Shown here: positions 39,101 through 45,100 of the stretch, one piece after another
How the letters are laid out: each line of letters opens with the position of its first letter
How positions within the stretch are numbered: position 1 is the stretch's first letter
NCBI GenBank assembly: GCA_948470475.1
Contig: OX419344.1
Span: forward strand, 22,865,725-22,929,724
Length of the DNA: 64,000 nt
Direction of reading: 5' to 3'
Source: Galaxea fascicularis
Taxonomy: Eukaryota > Cnidaria > Anthozoa > Scleractinia > Euphylliidae
The notes under the pieces: model-generated
What the model was told of the DNA's origin: nothing
Database searches by the model: none
Seen by the model: only the letters and a program-made list of their open reading frames with translations
Made by a program: the position numbers and the translations under genes

Positions 39101-42100
39101 TATCGATGGCGAAATTTGCTTGCAATTTTCACTGGCAATCAAAATCGTCACGATCAGCATATAAAATCGCCAAGTGTGTTGCCAGCTTAAGAATGTGGGT
39201 GAGGTGGTGCAACATTTCAAAAATCAAACCTTATCCACATAATATCCCACATCGGATTTTTCCAATGTATGTCTTAATTATTTTTCTTTTACAGACTGAA
39301 GGAAACTGTATTCTACCCTTCCATGAGAAAAACCTCGGAAGATCCATTCTTTTGACAATAATGCTTTTGAATATATAAAGCTAACACAGAACATACATAC
39401 ATGTATTGGCTTCTTTATGTTCCACTCATCAAGCCATTTTGTGGTAAATCCACATTGTTTGCAAAAAGTATTAACTTCAGTATTAACTTATGGATTATGG
39501 AGGTGTGAAATGCAAGAAAATTGTTAAATTTTGAGCTTCACACTCTTTGCATTACTGAAACATGAGGCACATATTAAAAGTATATTAAATGATCATAGCT
39601 GCACTTTAAATTAGCAGTACCTCAAGAAGATCTTTGCATCGTTGTACAAAAGCATCAACTTGGGCAAAGATGCTGCTCTGATCAAGAATCCATCGCTCAC
39701 TTGATAGCTTGGAATGCATTTTACTGATCTGTATTAATTAAGTAAAAAGATAGCATCCCTGTAAGTTTTCTTTGCAGGAGATTACACCTTACTCGAAAAT
39801 GGCTTCCATTCTAATATTCTCTTGTCTTTATTCAAATTAACCCTTTTTGCCTTGGTCAAGGTAAAATATTCTTTCAAATTTTGGTCTTAAGAATGAGACA
39901 ACCAGGGCTAATTTGAATAAAAACAAAAGAATATTGGAATGGAAGCTACAACCAGTTGCAAAATTGTTGAGACATTTGCAATCAAAAACATGTTTTCTTT
40001 CTCTAAAACGCCCCTGTGAGAAATCTGTGAGATAGAATGCACACCCCTTCCCTCTCCCCCTTTCAATGTTGTTCCTCAAAGTTTCGAGCATGGTGTTGCA
40101 CTGTTAGCAACTTTGATAAGAGGAGGAGGGGGAGGGAAAGCGGAAGATCATGGAAACATCATTAAAGGCCAAATGACGTACAGTGTCTCAAGTATTTTTG
40201 CAACTCATTGTAGTTTGGAATAAAGTTTATAGACTGTAGAAGCAAGGCTGTCAGTATGCTTTGAAGTACTAAGGGTGGGGGATGTGTGAATTCAGCTTTT
40301 GTGTCCTATAATCAAGGAAGGAAAAACTGCCAGGAAAAATCCCTGGGCCCCAGGCTTTACAGACATTCCCGAGGAGGAATATATAAGAACCTCTTTTGAC
40401 CAAAATGTTCACAATACAAGTAATCAAAACCTCACTGGCAAGTTTGCATTATCCTTCTTTTGTGTCAACAAGTTTTGCGCTTATTTAATACATCAACATC
40501 GTACCCTGCTGTAGGTGTTTTTCCAAGATTCACAGCACTCAATGCTCTCCTGTAGCCCCTCCATGCTTGTCCTGATTCGACCCTCAAAGATATCATCCAG
40601 TGAGATCTTGGTGCTGCATCTCTTGATGATCTCATTGCTCACCTGTGTAGGAAAAAAGGAATATCATTTTGACTTGAGGATGGGAAGGAGCTAGGGCATA
40701 GGGCATCTTTTGAAAAATTTGCTGTCAAATTCCTGTCAAATTCTGCATGTAAAACAGTGTACAGGTATCTTACAGTGTAAAATAATCCAATTAAATAGGG
40801 TTAAATGCAATTTAACTAAGTTAACGACTAGGAGCAAGTTGCTCTGTTTGTTGTGGCGTGGCATGGCGTTGCATGGTGTTAGCGTTAGTGTGTTATTAGT
40901 ATTTTTGGGGCGTTGCCTGCAGCATTGTTACTTAGCATGTGCATGTGTTGTTTGCATGTTGGGCTTCTCTGTGGCATCCTCTGGCAGTTCGAGCGGTCAG
41001 CGGTTCTCTTTGCACATAATGCGTGCGCCTTCGCATGTCCACGTGGTTTTGTTTAGCTCAGCGTTCGGTGGGTTGGCAATCGCGGGCTTTCGAGTATTTC
41101 CCCTCCCTCCTCTCCCTATCAGGGATTGTTTGTTTGTTTGTTTGTTTTTTGTTTTTTTTTTCCATTGAACTTATTGTTCAGTGTGACGGGTGCTTGTTTT
41201 GGGTCTGCGGTGTCGGGTGGGGCTCGTGGCTGGGTTGCGGGTAGGGCAGGCTTATGGGGTGTTCCACCGACCGGGGGTTGGGTCGTTGGTACCAGTCCCC
41301 AGATCCTTGAGCACCCAACCTCCATTTGAGACACAGGCGTTAAAAAAAGATGACTGCTATTAATCGGGTCACCCTTACCTTTCTAAGCAGACCAGTGAGC
41401 CTTTCTCTACTCTTATAATGTTCAGAGTTCATCCAGATCATGCGAATAATGTTAAGAATTTTAGACAGCATGGCAGGGATGTCTTTGGGTTGTGCATGAG
41501 CCAGTTCTTCACAAGGTTCTTTGAGTGTTGACAGGAACTTTAAATTGCTCTGTGCTTGAGCTGATCCATCCTTTAAAAAAAGAATATTTTTTAATGTCAG
41601 AATTTGCTAAAATTTAATTTCTTACTGTTTAAAGTTTGAGAATTAGTTTTAGCAGACAAATGCATATGGAAGAAGGGGGTGCAAAGAAACCTCAGGAGAC
41701 TGAAATAATGCAAATAACAGTTGAGAAGTCAGGGTAAATTAGCTAGTGATGATCAGGTAAAGAGTCGTGTCAAACAAGCTATACTATACATTAGGGATTG
41801 GCCCACAATGACACCATGACATAATGTTCTATACTGTATTACAGGGATTGTTTTCAGAAAATGCTCCCTGTCAGATACTGTAAGTAATGAATTTGTTTCA
41901 TGAGGGTTCATAATTGCCGCTTCACTCCAGAAGTTTTCAAAGCATCACTGTTAAAAAGCCACAGCTATAGTAAAATCATGCAATTTTCACTGCTCAAGTT
42001 TTATGGGATTCAAATACAAACCTGTATCAACTTTGAAAGCTTGAGAAATGGAGCTACATAAGAACTCTTAGAGTGCTCCAAAACAGACTGTATTCTTTTC

Positions 42101-45100
42101 ACTCCCGGCTTATCCAGTTGCTCACTAATTCCAGACAGATCAGCACAGCGACTGTGCCAAAACTCAATCTCTTCCAGAGGACCTGAATTCTCTGCTGCCT
42201 CAAACGTGTCCTGGCTACTTAAGACTTCTTTAATTTGACGGGTCCAGTGAATCATTGCAGCTGCACGACAAAAACACATAATTATTGTGATTTCTGACCA
42301 AAGAAAACATAAATGAGTTTATTTACAAGATTTTCAAATGCTTGAAAGCATGTGCATGTTGTGCATGTAGTGCAAGAGTCTCAAAAGAATGCAAGAGTAC
42401 CGTAAGTTGTTGCTGTCGAAGGCGAAATGTCTGTGCTGCGGAAAAAGACAACTAGAAAACTTTCATCACTGATTATTATTAATAATTATTAAGTGTATTT
42501 CTTACTTTCCAGACGCTGCACAAATTCTTTACTCTTGGCAGCTTCTTCAACAGACAATCTTGTTCCTTCATTTGGGACATACAACACTGTCTTCCCCTGT
42601 ATCTTGAACCTTGTGTCTGTCAGATTGGCCATAAATTTGTGCAGATGGGAAGAGAAGTCATTTTTTATACCTTTTTTGTGGTTAGAGATCTATAACCAAG
42701 CTACTGATGGTGTGCACATAAATGCAGATACTAGCATAACATAACATACACTTTATTACAACTCCTTTGTGCAAGGGCTGTTCTGCCATAATTCTGTTAA
42801 TTGGGCTGTATTGTTGGTAATTTTTTTCTTGTGGTCAGTTTGTGTCTTGACAGTGATTCAATTTTTCTTCGTTTGAATTTTTTGGTTTGTTTTTCAATTT
42901 CTTGTGTCACATACTGTCAGCATCATAACTTCTAACAATGGAAGTCAAAATCAAGCTAGAAAGAAATTTTTTTAAACCAAAATCACATTCAAACCTCACC
43001 ATGTTCAACCTAGGTCAGTTTGCTTAACCAACATCGAACTGTTTTTTCAAACCAAGTTTACAAACCAAAACCAAATTTAAACCTCAGTCTTCCCAGTAGG
43101 TTAGTTTGCTTAATGTGGCTAAATGCAATTTAAACGAGGTTAAACTAAAGCCAATGCTGCCAGCAGCCTTCCTTGTTTGCGCAAGTAATCTTTGGGGTGG
43201 GAACCCATGGAATTTGCAGGGACAGATTACATGTGCTTGGCTTTGAGTGAACACTGTGGATCATTGCTTGCCAATCTTTGCTGATTCATTCAGCTGTTGT
43301 GAATCGTTGCAGATTAATTCACCCTTTGCTTAGTTCTTTGAGCGAATTTTTGCGGATTCTGGTGCCGTTCCCTCCCACACATTAGTGGTTAAGGTTGGTA
43401 AGTATGGTAAGTGGTAAGTAATTTCCACTAAAGTTCTTCAGTGTGACGGTGCCTGTTAGTGGATGCTCATTGGGCTGGTTCCTGGTCACAGGAATGCCAT
43501 GGTTACTTCCCTGCTGCGCCTTCAATTGCTTAGGATCCCGCCAACCTCTATGGCACTAACTCCCAAGCTCATCAATAGACCTTTTTACCAATACAGCGGC
43601 CATCTCGAATAGAGTACTAAAGTGTGACGTCACAAAAAATTAAATCAGTGAAATTATAGGATTGGGCGCCATTTTCGAATGGAGTATCCTTAAAAAAGGT
43701 TCCTTGCCAAAACTTAGCTCTTAATTGTAATTCCCAGCTGAAATATGAAGGATTGAAATTTGATACTGCCCCATATAAATCTCTCTAATTTTAAGTCTGT
43801 TCTAAACTGAAGGAACAGAAACAAATTTTGAAGGGTTTGTATGGAATGCCACCAAACTTTGATCCTTTACATCTCTACCAGGAATTGCAATTCGGAGCTA
43901 ATTTTTGGGATGAGGACGTCTTTTAGCATGCTCTATAAGAATATGGCATCATATCCCATAATTTCAAAAATTTTATTTTTGTGACGTCATCACTTAAGAA
44001 CTCTATTCCGAGGGGCCAGATAAGAAATAATTATAAAGAATACTGTGGTGTGATAACTTTTAATAATTTTTTGCTAACCATAGGAACAACTGCCAAATAC
44101 CGTGACAGTAAGACATAACGCTTGTACAGTACCGCTCAAAAGTAAGTTACCACCGTCGCGCGCTACGCGATTCCTGTCGCATAAAAACTGTAAGTCAAAT
44201 GGTTAATTTGTTATGAAATATGAGAGACAAGGAGTAAAAATTTATCCTGAAAGCTGTGTAAATTTTCCAGTGATTGCCCCCTCGGCAGGCCATAATTTCT
44301 CAGTCAAAACAATAGAATTCAAGATGGCCACTGTATCGGTAAAAAGGTCTACTGACAATGAGTTTAATCCTAGATCAAACTGACTAAAATACTCATTTTA
44401 CTTCTTCAACTGAATGCATGCTTTTGAAAGGATACTGTCAGGCCAAGATCGGTTTGCAAAGAACAAAGGAGCATACACATTGGTCATTGTCCTTAACAGG
44501 CTTTCTATATGGTTTGACTTGATTGTTCCAAATTGTAGTTTCTGTTCAATATTATCAGGCGTGATGACAGCATTCTCAAACCTTATCATGTACGTCATTT
44601 CTTCGACGGCATGGGGAGGGACAGACAGTGCCACTTGTAATCCTAGTAGCTTGTCCACATACACCACAAGGAGTCTATGGGTGTAGTCTTTTAAAAACTT
44701 GACAATTGTGGATTCATGTTCTGCAGTCCACATCTCAGATTTCAAAGCACACAACGTGACTCTATCTTTTATTAATGCGACCTTACAAATAAAATCAGAA
44801 AAATTAAGTGTAAGATCAATCCTAAAGTTTTGCCTCTACAAACATGAACAGGGTAGTATTCCACAGCTGAAAACATTCAAGAATAGTTTCAATGTAAAAG
44901 AACATAGCAGTTGAATTATTGTTCTGAGCATCTTTGAAGAATAAAGCCTCTTGGAACTTAAGTCAAAAAACCATCATTTTATGGTTTTGATATGATCACT
45001 ACGATTGCTGCTCAGTAATCGTACTGGTATGATCAGTAGCACAATCACCATACCCATTCTGGTAACATACCCAACAAAAAATTTTTTTTTAAATTTGTGG

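Noticed and set aside
40710..41329. Several overlapping hydrophobic open frames (up to 152 codons) near 41 kb
   Set aside because: They lie in a low-complexity GT-rich dispersed repeat (family 2), with (TTTG)n sequence inside the frame. No real gene.
43910..44000. CRE sites (TGACGTCA) as regulatory elements of DNAH2
   Set aside because: They lie inside the TA-flanked transposon and are probably part of that element; no evidence links them to the gene.
44398..44435. Extension of DNAH2 exon 2 to its in-frame stop or to the AA|GTAAAA donor
   Set aside because: Only the GTATCC donor at 44435 joins in phase with exon 3 and keeps the conserved [14 protein letters not shown] block.
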